A stretch of DNA of 14,026 nucleotides from Chitinophagaceae bacterium (GTDB taxonomy: Bacteria; Bacteroidota; Bacteroidia; Chitinophagales; Chitinophagaceae). The DNA is taken from the NCBI GenBank assembly GCA_021738605.1, contig JAIPBY010000041.1:1-14026 (forward strand). The letters run 5' to 3'. How positions within the stretch are numbered: the stretch's first letter is position 1; every line of letters begins with the position of its first letter. Both the position numbers and the translations under genes were made by a program. The notes beneath the pieces are model-generated. The model was not told where the DNA came from, did no database searches, and saw only the letters and a program-made list of their open reading frames with translations. Below are positions 1 through 7,557 of the stretch, piece by piece.

Positions 1-70
1 TCGATAACCCACTCAACTCCCAACGGCGAATCAAGCTTTTAATCTGATCCAATGATGACACTTTACCCAT
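1..70 (-). CDS. IS66-type accessory protein TnpA-like, N-terminal fragment (partial)
   Basis: An ATG at 70-68 opens a frame that stays open to the left edge and gives 23 residues beginning MGKVSSLDQIKSLI, followed by R-R-W-E-L-S-G-L-S. The pattern of a basic helix, then W-x-x-S-G-L-S, matches the start of the small helix-turn-helix proteins (TnpA-type) encoded first in IS66-family elements, where a phrase such as S-G-L-S-x-x-x-F-C usually follows. An A-rich stretch lies just upstream of the start. The gene is cut by the window edge, so neither the rest of the helix-turn-helix nor the following tnpB and tnpC genes can be seen. An unrelated small protein cannot be excluded. Confidence 0.5.
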   Translation of the reverse strand, partial: MGKVSSLDQIKSLIRRWELSGLS

Positions 71-138
71 ACTATTTCTTTTTACAAAGAAATCAAATCA
101 ATAAGAAGTTAGCAATATGGTATTGGTCGGAGGCTTAC
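1..138 (-). mobile_element. Probable end of an IS66-family insertion sequence (runs off left edge)
   Basis: Read on the minus strand from 138, the sequence starts GTAAGC, the terminal hexamer I recall for IS66-family inverted repeats. About 70 bases further in is a start codon for a protein that resembles the small first ORF of IS66 elements. If 138 is the true boundary, the bases outside it (139-146, aatatttt) would be the 8-base target duplication typical of this family; the other copy lies outside the window. The element would sit 10 bases beyond the GH128 stop codon without touching it. The family assignment rests on recall of the terminus and on 23 residues, so it is tentative. Confidence 0.5.
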
Positions 139-148
139 AATATTTTGA

Positions 149-1345
149 TTAATTGACTGGAATCGCATCTTGCAAAATATTCCCACTAAAAACTTTTGTG
201 GAACCAAGCCCTTTCCAATACAATCCAGCGTCAGTAAGGGTATTGTTTGCATTTACTCCAGGCACAGAATTGGGAAAGAAATAGGAATAACGCTCGATGA
301 AAGCGCTATTGTTCATCCACTCCGATGATAATTTCATAAAGTATTTATGAATCACCTGCGAACTTCGGTTGATGTTTGCATTGTACTCTGTGACCCAAAT
401 GGGGTATCCAGGATATGCCTGGCGAACCCTTCCAATGTAAGCAACAAAGCGGCTGAAAATACGCTCAGCAGTGAGCGAATCAGTAGCTGCATTGTTGTTT
501 TGATTCCCCCAATCATACCAGTGCACAGCCACATAGTCTATTCTCAATTGTTGAGTCTTTGCCTTGGCCATAAAATTAGGCAGCCACTTGCCATCAACGA
601 CTGCCTCATCCTGTGTAACAACAGGGGAGCCCAACCTAAGACCCGTTTTTTGCATCGACTTGTACCGTTGAATTGCAGTATCAACAGGAACATTGGATTG
701 CGAACTGTTGTCGGGCTCGTTGAATGATAAAAGATGGTCTATATCATTGCGTTCCAACAATAGTTTTACATTCTCATCATTACAAGTACCCTTGCCCCAT
801 GTCATGGGCACAAATTGTTGATTTGGAAATGACATGCGATTTATCCCCCAAGTATAATGCCATTGAGCACCAAATGCCTGAACTGAAGGGTCACTTGTAG
901 AGCATGTCCCCTTCTTCTCGGGGTTGTTAATCTTCATGTAACGGATATAAGAAATATTGTTGCGCAAACGGGAAGGTAAGTTGGCCTTGATAGGATTTTC
1001 AACTGCAACGAAAGATGCTGATTCCCCTGTTCCATCAGGGTTTTCAGCAAATACGGCCATATAGCCTTTGGGTAAATAAAATGAAATGACCTTATCCTCA
1101 AAATTCTTGGGAATTACTTTGATCATATTAGATCCTATGTTCATTGTACTATATACAGAATCTGGATAAACTTCTATCCAAGGTGATTCTACTTTTTCAG
1201 CAGCAGAAAGCACGAGCAACTGGCTGGTATAATTGATCTGTGCAGTATTGCCACCAGCATTGTTGTTTACAGGAGCGATGGAACCTTTTTTACAAGCCAT
1301 CATTGAAAAAGGAAGTATCATAAAGAGGGCGTGGAAATAACGCAT
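149..1345 (-). CDS. GH128 family beta-1,3-glucanase, lipoprotein
   Basis: Predicted glycoside hydrolase of family GH128 (Glyco_hydro_cc / Asl1-like TIM barrel), whose known members cleave beta-1,3-glucans with retention. Residues 1-17 form a lipoprotein signal with the lipid cysteine at C18 (S-M-M-A-C). Roughly residues 85-140 form a separate small module that resembles a beta-gamma-crystallin Greek key. The catalytic domain covers about 155-385. It carries Q-W-H-Y at 161-164, the acid/base motif N-E-P-D with E210, H-W-Y-D at 275-278 and the nucleophile motif W-V-T-E-Y-N with E320, all in the expected order and spacing. The lipid cysteine is followed by K-K-G-S rather than acidic residues, so surface exposure is not indicated by the usual export signal. 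It is the last gene of the operon, 61 bases after GH16. The stop codon (151-149) lies outside the putative IS end, so the C-terminus looks native. GH128 assignment is fairly sure; the exact glucan is not. Confidence 0.85.
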   Translation of the reverse strand: MRYFHALFMILPFSMMACKKGSIAPVNNNAGGNTAQINYTSQLLVLSAAEKVESPWIEVYPDSVYSTMNIGSNMIKVIPKNFEDKVISFYLPKGYMAVFAENPDGTGESASFVAVENPIKANLPSRLRNNISYIRYMKINNPEKKGTCSTSDPSVQAFGAQWHYTWGINRMSFPNQQFVPMTWGKGTCNDENVKLLLERNDIDHLLSFNEPDNSSQSNVPVDTAIQRYKSMQKTGLRLGSPVVTQDEAVVDGKWLPNFMAKAKTQQLRIDYVAVHWYDWGNQNNNAATDSLTAERIFSRFVAYIGRVRQAYPGYPIWVTEYNANINRSSQVIHKYFMKLSSEWMNNSAFIERYSYFFPNSVPGVNANNTLTDAGLYWKGLGSTKVFSGNILQDAIPVN

Positions 1346-1406
1346 ACGTTAGGTTATGGGTATGAAAGAAAATTGAAGATGGTCAGTGTTCTACCTGTTC
1401 TTGCTT

Positions 1407-2279
1407 CTAATTTTTACGAGTATCTTTCTGGTACACTCTTACATAATCAATCTCGAAGCGGTTTGGAAATGGTGTCTGGGATGGATCACCACCATTCATG
1501 CCACCCATAGCAAGATTAAGCAGCATATAATGTGGCTGACGAAAGGGATTAAACCCAGACCCATCGCGGTTGAACAAGGAATCCACATCTACCCTGTTCA
1601 ACAACTGATCGTCCACAAAAAGGGATATTTCATTTTCGGTCCAATCCATGCGCCATGTATGAAACTTGCTGGCCCATGCCGCGCCACCAAGAGAATCGGT
1701 TGAGTATTTATTCGCGTACCATTTTGCACTGTATCCATTGCTGTTCAAGCAGGCGATATTGGCCAACAGTGAACCACGATAATACTCCATGATGTCAATT
1801 TCCCCATTGGCAGGCCATCGTTTTGTGTCGCCAAGCGTCCACCACGCGGGCCACATGCCCTTGCTGATATCAATGCGTCCACGCATTTCAAAACGACCAT
1901 ATTGCCAGGAAAACTTTTTCCTGGTATTCAAACTTGAGGAGGTGTACAAGATGTTTTTCCGGCTTTTTTTCCAATCGTTACTCCCCTCTTCATAAAGCGG
2001 ATTGGGCCTGTTTTCCCTTCTTGCTTCAATCACCAAGATTCCATTTTCACAAATGGCATTATCCCTCTGGTACCATTGCAACTCATTGTTCCGCACAAAG
2101 CCTTTTTCATAAGACCATTTGCTGGTATCGGGCGCACCATTGATGTTGAACTCATCGGCCCAAACCAATTTGTATTCACCGGCCGTTGAAGAAACAGGAA
2201 CGGTATTCTTTTGCGCAAATGAAATTGAAGAAAAGAACACAAGAGCCAATGATAAATATACACGTTGAAGAAAAATCAT
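1407..2279 (-). CDS. GH16 family beta-glucanase (laminarinase-like), secreted
   Basis: Predicted endo-beta-1,3(-1,4)-glucanase of family GH16 with a concanavalin-like jelly roll; 290 residues. Residues 1-22 are a Sec signal peptide, with likely cleavage in S-F-A|Q-K. The catalytic strand reads G-E-I-D-I-M-E with nucleophile E160, helper D162 and acid/base E165. The extra residue between D and the second E is the laminarinase-type (beta-bulge) form rather than the lichenase/kappa-carrageenase type. Family landmarks around it are W-A-D-E-F at 40-44, G-R-F-E-M-R-G-R at 128-135, W-P-A-W-W at 143-147 and the terminal strand F-E-I-D-Y-V-R-V-Y at 275-283. The protein ends straight after the jelly roll, with no carbohydrate-binding module and no type IX secretion tail. 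I chose the ATG at 2279: the frame is open to an ATG at 2354, but that would overlap the upstream gene and bury the signal peptide. It lies 43 bases after the DUF1735-type gene. Confidence 0.9.
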   Translation of the reverse strand: MIFLQRVYLSLALVFFSSISFAQKNTVPVSSTAGEYKLVWADEFNINGAPDTSKWSYEKGFVRNNELQWYQRDNAICENGILVIEARRENRPNPLYEEGSNDWKKSRKNILYTSSSLNTRKKFSWQYGRFEMRGRIDISKGMWPAWWTLGDTKRWPANGEIDIMEYYRGSLLANIACLNSNGYSAKWYANKYSTDSLGGAAWASKFHTWRMDWTENEISLFVDDQLLNRVDVDSLFNRDGSGFNPFRQPHYMLLNLAMGGMNGGDPSQTPFPNRFEIDYVRVYQKDTRKN

Positions 2280-2322
2280 CTGATGAATTGGTTGTATGTA
2301 TGAAATGATGAACAGTAAATTA

Positions 2323-2898
2323 CTATGGTATCTTGCTGACATCCACAACAACAATTGCCGAACTCAACGGTGCATTCAGTTCATAGGTTTTGGCATTGGA
2401 AAATCCAATTGATACGAGTAAAAATTTATTGCGATACGCTACCGACTTTAGCAAGGCATAATCAATGCTGAGTGTAAAAAATCCACTGCGCTTTCCCTGT
2501 GCAACTTCCAAACTGGAAGGTATGGTAAACATGCTTGAAGGCATGATGACATTCGTGGCAGGGTCCAGTAACTTGGCATTCAAAAGTTTTTGAATGGTGT
2601 CATTGTTTACTTTAATGTCAACACTGTAGGAATCGACTCCAGGTCCAGACAAGGAGGCACCCATCGTAATGTTTAATTTTCCTTTTACCTTATCGATGGT
2701 ATAGTTCCAGGTGGAGGAATCTGTTCCCGTGGGAACAGGATACTGGTTATTAGTACCACCGGAACGAATCACGGATTGAGGCATGTAAATCTTTGTAAAG
2801 CCATAATCCATGCTGGCATCATCTTTGGTGCAGCCAAAGAAAAATATCAGTGCTGCAAGAATCATGGACGGTTGAATGATAATTTTCACTCTTTTCAT
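2323..2898 (-). CDS. DUF1735-type lipoprotein, putative surface glycan-binding protein
   Basis: A 191-residue lipoprotein. Residues 1-22 are a lipoprotein signal ending F-F-G-C with the lipid cysteine at C23. The following T-K-D-D resembles the acidic surface-export signal described for Bacteroidota lipoproteins (K-D-D/E type), which favours display on the outer face. Most of the mature chain (about 30-150) resembles the DUF1735 (BT_3987-like N-terminal) beta-sandwich: an opening strand with I-Y-M-P-Q-S, an N-Y-T-I-D strand, the V-D-I-K-V-N-N-D-T strand, and then a P-S-S-L-E-V-A-Q-G-K-R-S-G strand before a final long strand. The gene directly follows susD 1, the slot usually held by SusE/F-like or SGBP-B proteins, so a glycan-binding role is inferred. 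It is short: many family members carry further C-terminal domains (F5/8-type or GH18), absent here. The ligand is presumed to be beta-glucan from context alone. Confidence 0.7.
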   Translation of the reverse strand: MKRVKIIIQPSMILAALIFFFGCTKDDASMDYGFTKIYMPQSVIRSGGTNNQYPVPTGTDSSTWNYTIDKVKGKLNITMGASLSGPGVDSYSVDIKVNNDTIQKLLNAKLLDPATNVIMPSSMFTIPSSLEVAQGKRSGFFTLSIDYALLKSVAYRNKFLLVSIGFSNAKTYELNAPLSSAIVVVDVSKIP

Positions 2899-2931
2899 TT
2901 TTTATATTTTGTCGATTGGAAGATACTTAAC

Positions 2932-4620
2932 CTACCAACCTGGATTTTGCTTGAGTATGCTATTGGATTTATTGATTTCAGATTGAGGTATTGGATAGAA
3001 ATACATTCTTGACGCATTGAAAACCCTGTTCTCAATATTGGCAACAGTATACACAAATCTACCCGCAGTGTTTTTTGTGATCTGCAAACCTCTCATCGGC
3101 TGGTTCAATAGATTTTCTGCATCTTTCCAACGGAGCAAATCCCAGAACCGATGATTCTCAAATGCCAATTCCACTTGCTTTTCCCTTTTTACTGCCACCC
3201 TAAATGAATTTTTATCAGTCGCAACTACAACAGGCATGCCAACATCCGGTCTTGCCCTTACCGCATTGATGGCCTGCCTTGCATTCAAGACATATCCATT
3301 GTTGTTGTCTGGACCATAGGCTTCATTCATGGCTTCAGCGTATGACAGTAAAACCTCTGCATACCGTATAACTGGCCAATGATGAACCCTTGTGGTATTC
3401 TGGACAAGATTGAGTCCGTCATTTAAAAATTTCTTCAGATAATACCCTGTTCTGCTTGCGTTCAGGTTACTCATTTTATCTGTACCGGTTGGTGACTGAT
3501 CAATTGACCTACCATTCCAAGTGCTTCCGTTGGTAACAATATTGAAGGCCAGCCTTGGATCACGGTTGACAAATGGATTTGTGGGATCTGGAACACCCTT
3601 GTTTTCAAATGCTGAGACCAGATTTTCAGTAGGTGTGATACCGCTGTTGCCACCAGGTGTTGATATCGGATAATTGCTTCTCTCAATGGCATTTCCAGCA
3701 GCATAACGGATGGCCCAAATGGTCTCATTGCTGTTGATGGTATTGTTTTGCAGGAAATAATTGCCATAGCTTGCATCAAGTGAATAGGCACCGGCAGCTC
3801 TAGCAAGTACGATTACGTCGTTGAATGCAGCCGCTGCCTTTTGCCATTTTACAACATCACCAGAAGGATTGTGCAAAGGACTCGCCGCCAGCAACAATGC
3901 CCTTGCCTTGATGGCCAATGCTGCACCACGGGTAAGCCTTCCGTCATTGTTTTGATAAGGGGATGTCTTCCAATTCACTTGCATGCTATCCTTGAAACCA
4001 TCCACCTCACTGACGATGAAATTGATTACCTCATCAAAACTGGCCCTCGGAATATCGGTATTATCATTGATGGTGAACGTTTTTTTAACCAATGGAACAC
4101 CCCCGTAGCGCTTCACCAATTCAAGGTAAAAATAGGCCCTCAAAGCATGTGCTTCTCCGCGATACCAGCCCATGTTCAAGGTATCATCCTTGTAAGTAAG
4201 TCTGCCTGTCGGAGATGTGGTATCCCTGTTTTTCGCCAAAATGGTCTTGTAGTCGACGGCATTTTCCAAAAAATAATTCGCTGCACGAATCCCCTGGTAA
4301 TATCCACCATAATAACTGTCTGGATTGTTAAAAGGATTCAAGCTGCCATTGTTGAAAAGACGCACATTTGCACTGGGGGAAGTCTGAACAGCCTCATCAG
4401 AAGCCGGTGCAAAAAGATTGTTGTCAATGATGGCAAAATCATTTCTTAAATAAACATACGGCGCATTGGCAAACTGGATCAGCGTACTGAAGTTGGTATT
4501 CAAAATATCTTGCGTCTGGGCAAGGTCTATTTTTGTTTCCAGAAATTCCTTTTTACAACCTGCAGTTGAGGCGATCAGGAGTACTAAGGAAATTTTCAGG
4601 ATTAATCTTTTCAATATCAT
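2932..4620 (-). CDS. SusD/RagB-like outer-membrane glycan-binding lipoprotein 1
   Basis: A 562-residue SusD-family protein, which forms the lid over its SusC partner and captures glycan on the cell surface. The lipoprotein signal ends S-T-A-G-C with the lipid cysteine at C22, followed by K-K-E-F-L-E. SusD hallmarks are I-R-A-A-N-Y-F-L-E-N (111-120), then the TPR-type helix pair G-E-A-H-A-L-R-A-Y-F-Y-L-E-L-V (165-179) with R-Y-G-G-V-P-L-V, then A-A-L-A-I-K-A-R-A-L-L-L. Late helices carry R-Y-A-E-V-L-L-S-Y-A-E-A-M-N-E and R-E-K-Q-V-E-L-A-F-E-N-H-R-F-W-D-L-L-R-W. The C-terminus has Y-P-I-P-Q-S-E-I-N and ends N-P-G-W, the usual family ending. It starts 11 bases after the stop of SusC-like 1, which pairs it with that transporter. 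Length is normal. Family assignment is secure; the ligand is inferred from the neighbouring enzymes. Confidence 0.95.
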   Translation of the reverse strand: MILKRLILKISLVLLIASTAGCKKEFLETKIDLAQTQDILNTNFSTLIQFANAPYVYLRNDFAIIDNNLFAPASDEAVQTSPSANVRLFNNGSLNPFNNPDSYYGGYYQGIRAANYFLENAVDYKTILAKNRDTTSPTGRLTYKDDTLNMGWYRGEAHALRAYFYLELVKRYGGVPLVKKTFTINDNTDIPRASFDEVINFIVSEVDGFKDSMQVNWKTSPYQNNDGRLTRGAALAIKARALLLAASPLHNPSGDVVKWQKAAAAFNDVIVLARAAGAYSLDASYGNYFLQNNTINSNETIWAIRYAAGNAIERSNYPISTPGGNSGITPTENLVSAFENKGVPDPTNPFVNRDPRLAFNIVTNGSTWNGRSIDQSPTGTDKMSNLNASRTGYYLKKFLNDGLNLVQNTTRVHHWPVIRYAEVLLSYAEAMNEAYGPDNNNGYVLNARQAINAVRARPDVGMPVVVATDKNSFRVAVKREKQVELAFENHRFWDLLRWKDAENLLNQPMRGLQITKNTAGRFVYTVANIENRVFNASRMYFYPIPQSEINKSNSILKQNPGW

Positions 4621-4631
4621 GTTGAGTGCTT

Positions 4632-7517
4632 TTAAAAGTTCAAAGTGATGCCTGTGTTGAATGATTTCATTCCAGGGTAACCCGAATTTGTTTCAGGGTC
4701 AATGTTGTATTGGTCGGTTAAAGAAGACCAGGTAAAAGGATTGACAGCATTGACAAATACCCTGAGATTTTCCATTTTCAACCTTTTCAAGGATGATGAT
4801 GAAAACCGATACCCCATCTCCATGTTTCTAACTCTTGTGAAAGCATTTTTCTTCACCCAAAAAGAAGAGGAACGGTAATTGTTGTCATTCGCCAACAATG
4901 TCAAGCGGGGATAATTGGCGGAGGAGCGCGTGTCAATGCCTTGGGAGGGATAATATGCCCATGCATTTCCTGCGAGTGGGAAAACATTGGTATTGTTCAC
5001 AAAAGCAACCGTCTGAAGATTGGAAGCAGAAAGTATGTTGATGTCATTGCCTGCCATTCCCTGAACAACAGCAGAGAAATCAAATCCCTTGTACTCCAAA
5101 ACCATGTTGATTGAGTATGTTTTGGAAGGATAGTCTGCACTCCCAATCTTGGTTACATCGTTCTGGTCTACTCGGCCATTGTTATCAAGATCTTTGTATT
5201 TTAAATCGCCGGGCTGAACAGCACCAAACGACGGTGTTGGCATACCCGCTTTTAAACTGCCATTGGAATTAAAATCGGATATATCATAAAAACCATCTGC
5301 AACCAGCCCCATGAGCGCACCAATAGGAAGGCCAGTGGTCTTGGTATAGGCATTTACAGGTGGCACTTCGGCCTGCTCAATGATCTTGTTGCTGAACTGG
5401 GAGAACATCCCTCCAATAGACAATGTCAGCGCCCCTATCTTTTTGTTGTAGTTGGTACTGATTTCAAAACCCTTGTTCACCACTTTGCCAAGGTTAACAA
5501 AAGGAAGGATACCACCAAAAACAGCCATAATACTGTTGTTCTGTGTGATAATACCTGAGCGGCTGTCCTTGAACAAGTCAAAGCTGATGTCCAAACCCTT
5601 CAACAAGCTCGCATCAAATCCAACATCATACTTAAAACTCTTTTCAGGAGAAATAGCGGGGTTGGCAGTATAGGAGAGTATCAACCCAGCGTTGCTGCTC
5701 AGCGAATTGTTTCCGGTATTGTACGAGCCATTGGATACAAAATATTGCTGGTATAAATAGCGACCGTTATTGGTATCATCCCAACCCGACAAACCAGCTG
5801 AACCACGCAATTTCAGCATGCTGAACAGTTTGCTGTTTTTCATGAAATTTTCTTTCGACAATATCCAGCCTGCGCCAATGGATGGGTAGGTTACCCATTG
5901 CTTTGATGGAGAAAAATTATCGGAACCACTGTACCCAAAACCAATCTCTGCAATGTACTTTTCATTGTAGGTATAATTGAACCTTCCACCAATGTTCAAG
6001 AAATTGTAAAAGATGTTGTTCCCACTGTTGTATCCCTGGCTGTTGTTGTCTGAATCGGTAATAAAAGCACTCGCAAAATAATTAACAGCCCCGGAAAAAG
6101 CATGACGGCCAACTGTACGATCATAGCCTGCAGTCAGGTTGATTTGCTTCCAATCGTATTGGTCTTCAGGCGTTGTTCCATTGGCACTGATATCCGTCGT
6201 ATTATCATTGGTTGTTTTTATGCCATTGTCATACCGAGCATATGTTGAAGTCTTGCTGGACCTTGATCTTGTCCAGGTATTGAAGGAAACTGCTTCGCTC
6301 AAGTACAAACCTTTGGTGATGAAATCCAAGCGTTGCTTTACCAAGAAATTAGCCTGTAATGTTCGGTCCTGGGTGGATGCCCATCCCAATGCGTTGAGGG
6401 ATGCAACAGGATTCGAAGGGTACAATGTGGTTCCAGACCAGGCACCAGAAACCTTGTCCTTGACAGGATAAATCAGCGATGGATAACGGGCCATGTTATC
6501 CCAAAGGTTTGGTCCATTGAAGTTGGGATAACGCCTTTCCTCAATTCTTCCACCAACATCAATCTTGGCTTCAAAGATTTTAAAGAAACTAAAGTCAAGG
6601 TTTGTTCTGATGTTGAAACGCTGGATCTGTGCATTCGATGTTTTGTCGTTTGTGGGCACATTGTACAGGCCTTGGTGCTTCATGTAATCCAGCACAATGG
6701 CATACTTTGTACCAGGATCTCCACCAGAGAGCGCCACATTTGCATTGGTATAACGACCAGTTTTGCGCAGGGCCTCATTGAACCAATCAACATTGGTACC
6801 CGATCCATTTTGAAATGCCTGTAACTCAGCATCAGCAAATCTTGGTTTCCATACAAACTGGTTTCCATTCAATGCATATCCATCGTTGCTAACCGCCTGG
6901 TTGTAAAGCCTTGCATAGTCATATGATCCATAGGGCTTGCTGAGGGTTATGGGTTGCTGTGAACCTGTCACTACACTTGCCTGCACTTTTTGCTTTTGTG
7001 CTCCGCCCCGCTTGGTGGTTACCCAAAGTACTCCATTTGCTCCCCGCATGCCAAAGCTTGCCAAAGAAACAGGATCCTTCAATACGGTGATGGATTCAAT
7101 TTCATTGGGAGAGATGTATGAAAAATAGCCAGTGGTGGTTTGAAAGCCATCCACAAAAATAACCAATGAAGAATTGTCGTATGTGCCCCTTCCCCTTATC
7201 GAAAGCGATGCATTGTCGTATCCGGGCTCTCCAGATCGCTGCCTGACTACAAGACCCTGCAGCTTCCCGTAAAGCGTATTGGTAATATTGGCAACAGGTG
7301 TTTTGAACAATTGCTGGCCATTTACTGTTGCCGGTGGAATGATAGATCTTTCTTTTGAAAGTGAAAGCAAAAAACCTGGTGTCTTTTCAGGTTGAATATA
7401 TTCTTTGACAACGACTGACGAGTCCTCCTTTTCCTGGGCACCGACAACTGTTGGAGCATGTAAAAACATGCAGGCAAACAAGGTGTAGGAAATGAATGAT
7501 GGTTTATGTAGTTTCAT
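4632..7517 (-). CDS. SusC/RagA-like TonB-dependent transporter 1 (no carboxypeptidase-D-like N-domain)
   Basis: A 961-residue outer-membrane barrel predicted to import oligosaccharide with energy from TonB-ExbBD. Signal peptide 1-27 (cleavage V-V-G-A|Q-E). The plug domain runs about 68-175 and contains T-P-V-A-N-I-T-N (73-80), S-G-E-P-G-Y, S-I-R-G-R-G, V-I-F-V-D-G-F, I-E-S-I-T-V-L-K-D and the SusC signature G-M-R-G-A-N-G-V-L-W-V-T-T-K-R-G (156-171). The barrel follows to the C-terminal residues T-L-N-F, with the final aromatic expected for an outer-membrane barrel. A calcium-loop-like segment, D-L-D-N-N-G-R-V-D-Q-N-D, sits near 770-785, as in many SusC proteins. Only about 40 residues separate signal and plug, so the carboxypeptidase-D-regulatory-like domain seen in transporter 2 is missing. 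S-S-V-V-V-K-E-Y at 33-40 may serve as the TonB box. It lies 40 bases after susD-like 2 and 11 before susD-like 1. Confidence 0.95.
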   Translation of the reverse strand: MKLHKPSFISYTLFACMFLHAPTVVGAQEKEDSSVVVKEYIQPEKTPGFLLSLSKERSIIPPATVNGQQLFKTPVANITNTLYGKLQGLVVRQRSGEPGYDNASLSIRGRGTYDNSSLVIFVDGFQTTTGYFSYISPNEIESITVLKDPVSLASFGMRGANGVLWVTTKRGGAQKQKVQASVVTGSQQPITLSKPYGSYDYARLYNQAVSNDGYALNGNQFVWKPRFADAELQAFQNGSGTNVDWFNEALRKTGRYTNANVALSGGDPGTKYAIVLDYMKHQGLYNVPTNDKTSNAQIQRFNIRTNLDFSFFKIFEAKIDVGGRIEERRYPNFNGPNLWDNMARYPSLIYPVKDKVSGAWSGTTLYPSNPVASLNALGWASTQDRTLQANFLVKQRLDFITKGLYLSEAVSFNTWTRSRSSKTSTYARYDNGIKTTNDNTTDISANGTTPEDQYDWKQINLTAGYDRTVGRHAFSGAVNYFASAFITDSDNNSQGYNSGNNIFYNFLNIGGRFNYTYNEKYIAEIGFGYSGSDNFSPSKQWVTYPSIGAGWILSKENFMKNSKLFSMLKLRGSAGLSGWDDTNNGRYLYQQYFVSNGSYNTGNNSLSSNAGLILSYTANPAISPEKSFKYDVGFDASLLKGLDISFDLFKDSRSGIITQNNSIMAVFGGILPFVNLGKVVNKGFEISTNYNKKIGALTLSIGGMFSQFSNKIIEQAEVPPVNAYTKTTGLPIGALMGLVADGFYDISDFNSNGSLKAGMPTPSFGAVQPGDLKYKDLDNNGRVDQNDVTKIGSADYPSKTYSINMVLEYKGFDFSAVVQGMAGNDINILSASNLQTVAFVNNTNVFPLAGNAWAYYPSQGIDTRSSANYPRLTLLANDNNYRSSSFWVKKNAFTRVRNMEMGYRFSSSSLKRLKMENLRVFVNAVNPFTWSSLTDQYNIDPETNSGYPGMKSFNTGITLNF

Positions 7518-7557
7518 TTTAATTGTGTTGGTTGGTCAAACGATTGGGGCTTGAAAA

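Noticed and set aside
75..92. Perfect 7-base stem TTTCTTT/AAAGAAA with a 4-base loop
   Set aside because: The stem is nearly all A/T and thus weak, there is no T-run suited to ending the PUL transcript, and it lies inside the putative IS leader. Probably chance.
347..727. Open frame on the opposite strand within the GH128 gene, and similar antisense frames over the SusC and SusD genes
   Set aside because: They lie antisense to strongly supported family members, have unlikely protein composition and no recognisable domains or start context, so they are shadows of the coding strand.
1407..1500. Type IX secretion C-terminal domain on the GH16 enzyme
   Set aside because: The protein stops a few residues after the last jelly-roll strand (V-R-V-Y-Q-K), leaving no room for such a domain.
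2280..2354. Longer start for the GH16 gene at 2354
   Set aside because: It would overlap the end of the DUF1735-type gene and put 25 residues ahead of a normal signal peptide. The start at 2279 explains the sequence better.
5168..5216. EF-hand-like D-x-D-x-x-G-x-x-D-x-x-D loop in SusC-like 1 (and its counterpart in SusC-like 2)
   Set aside because: This loop is common in the barrel region of SusC-family proteins and is not evidence of a fused calcium-binding domain.
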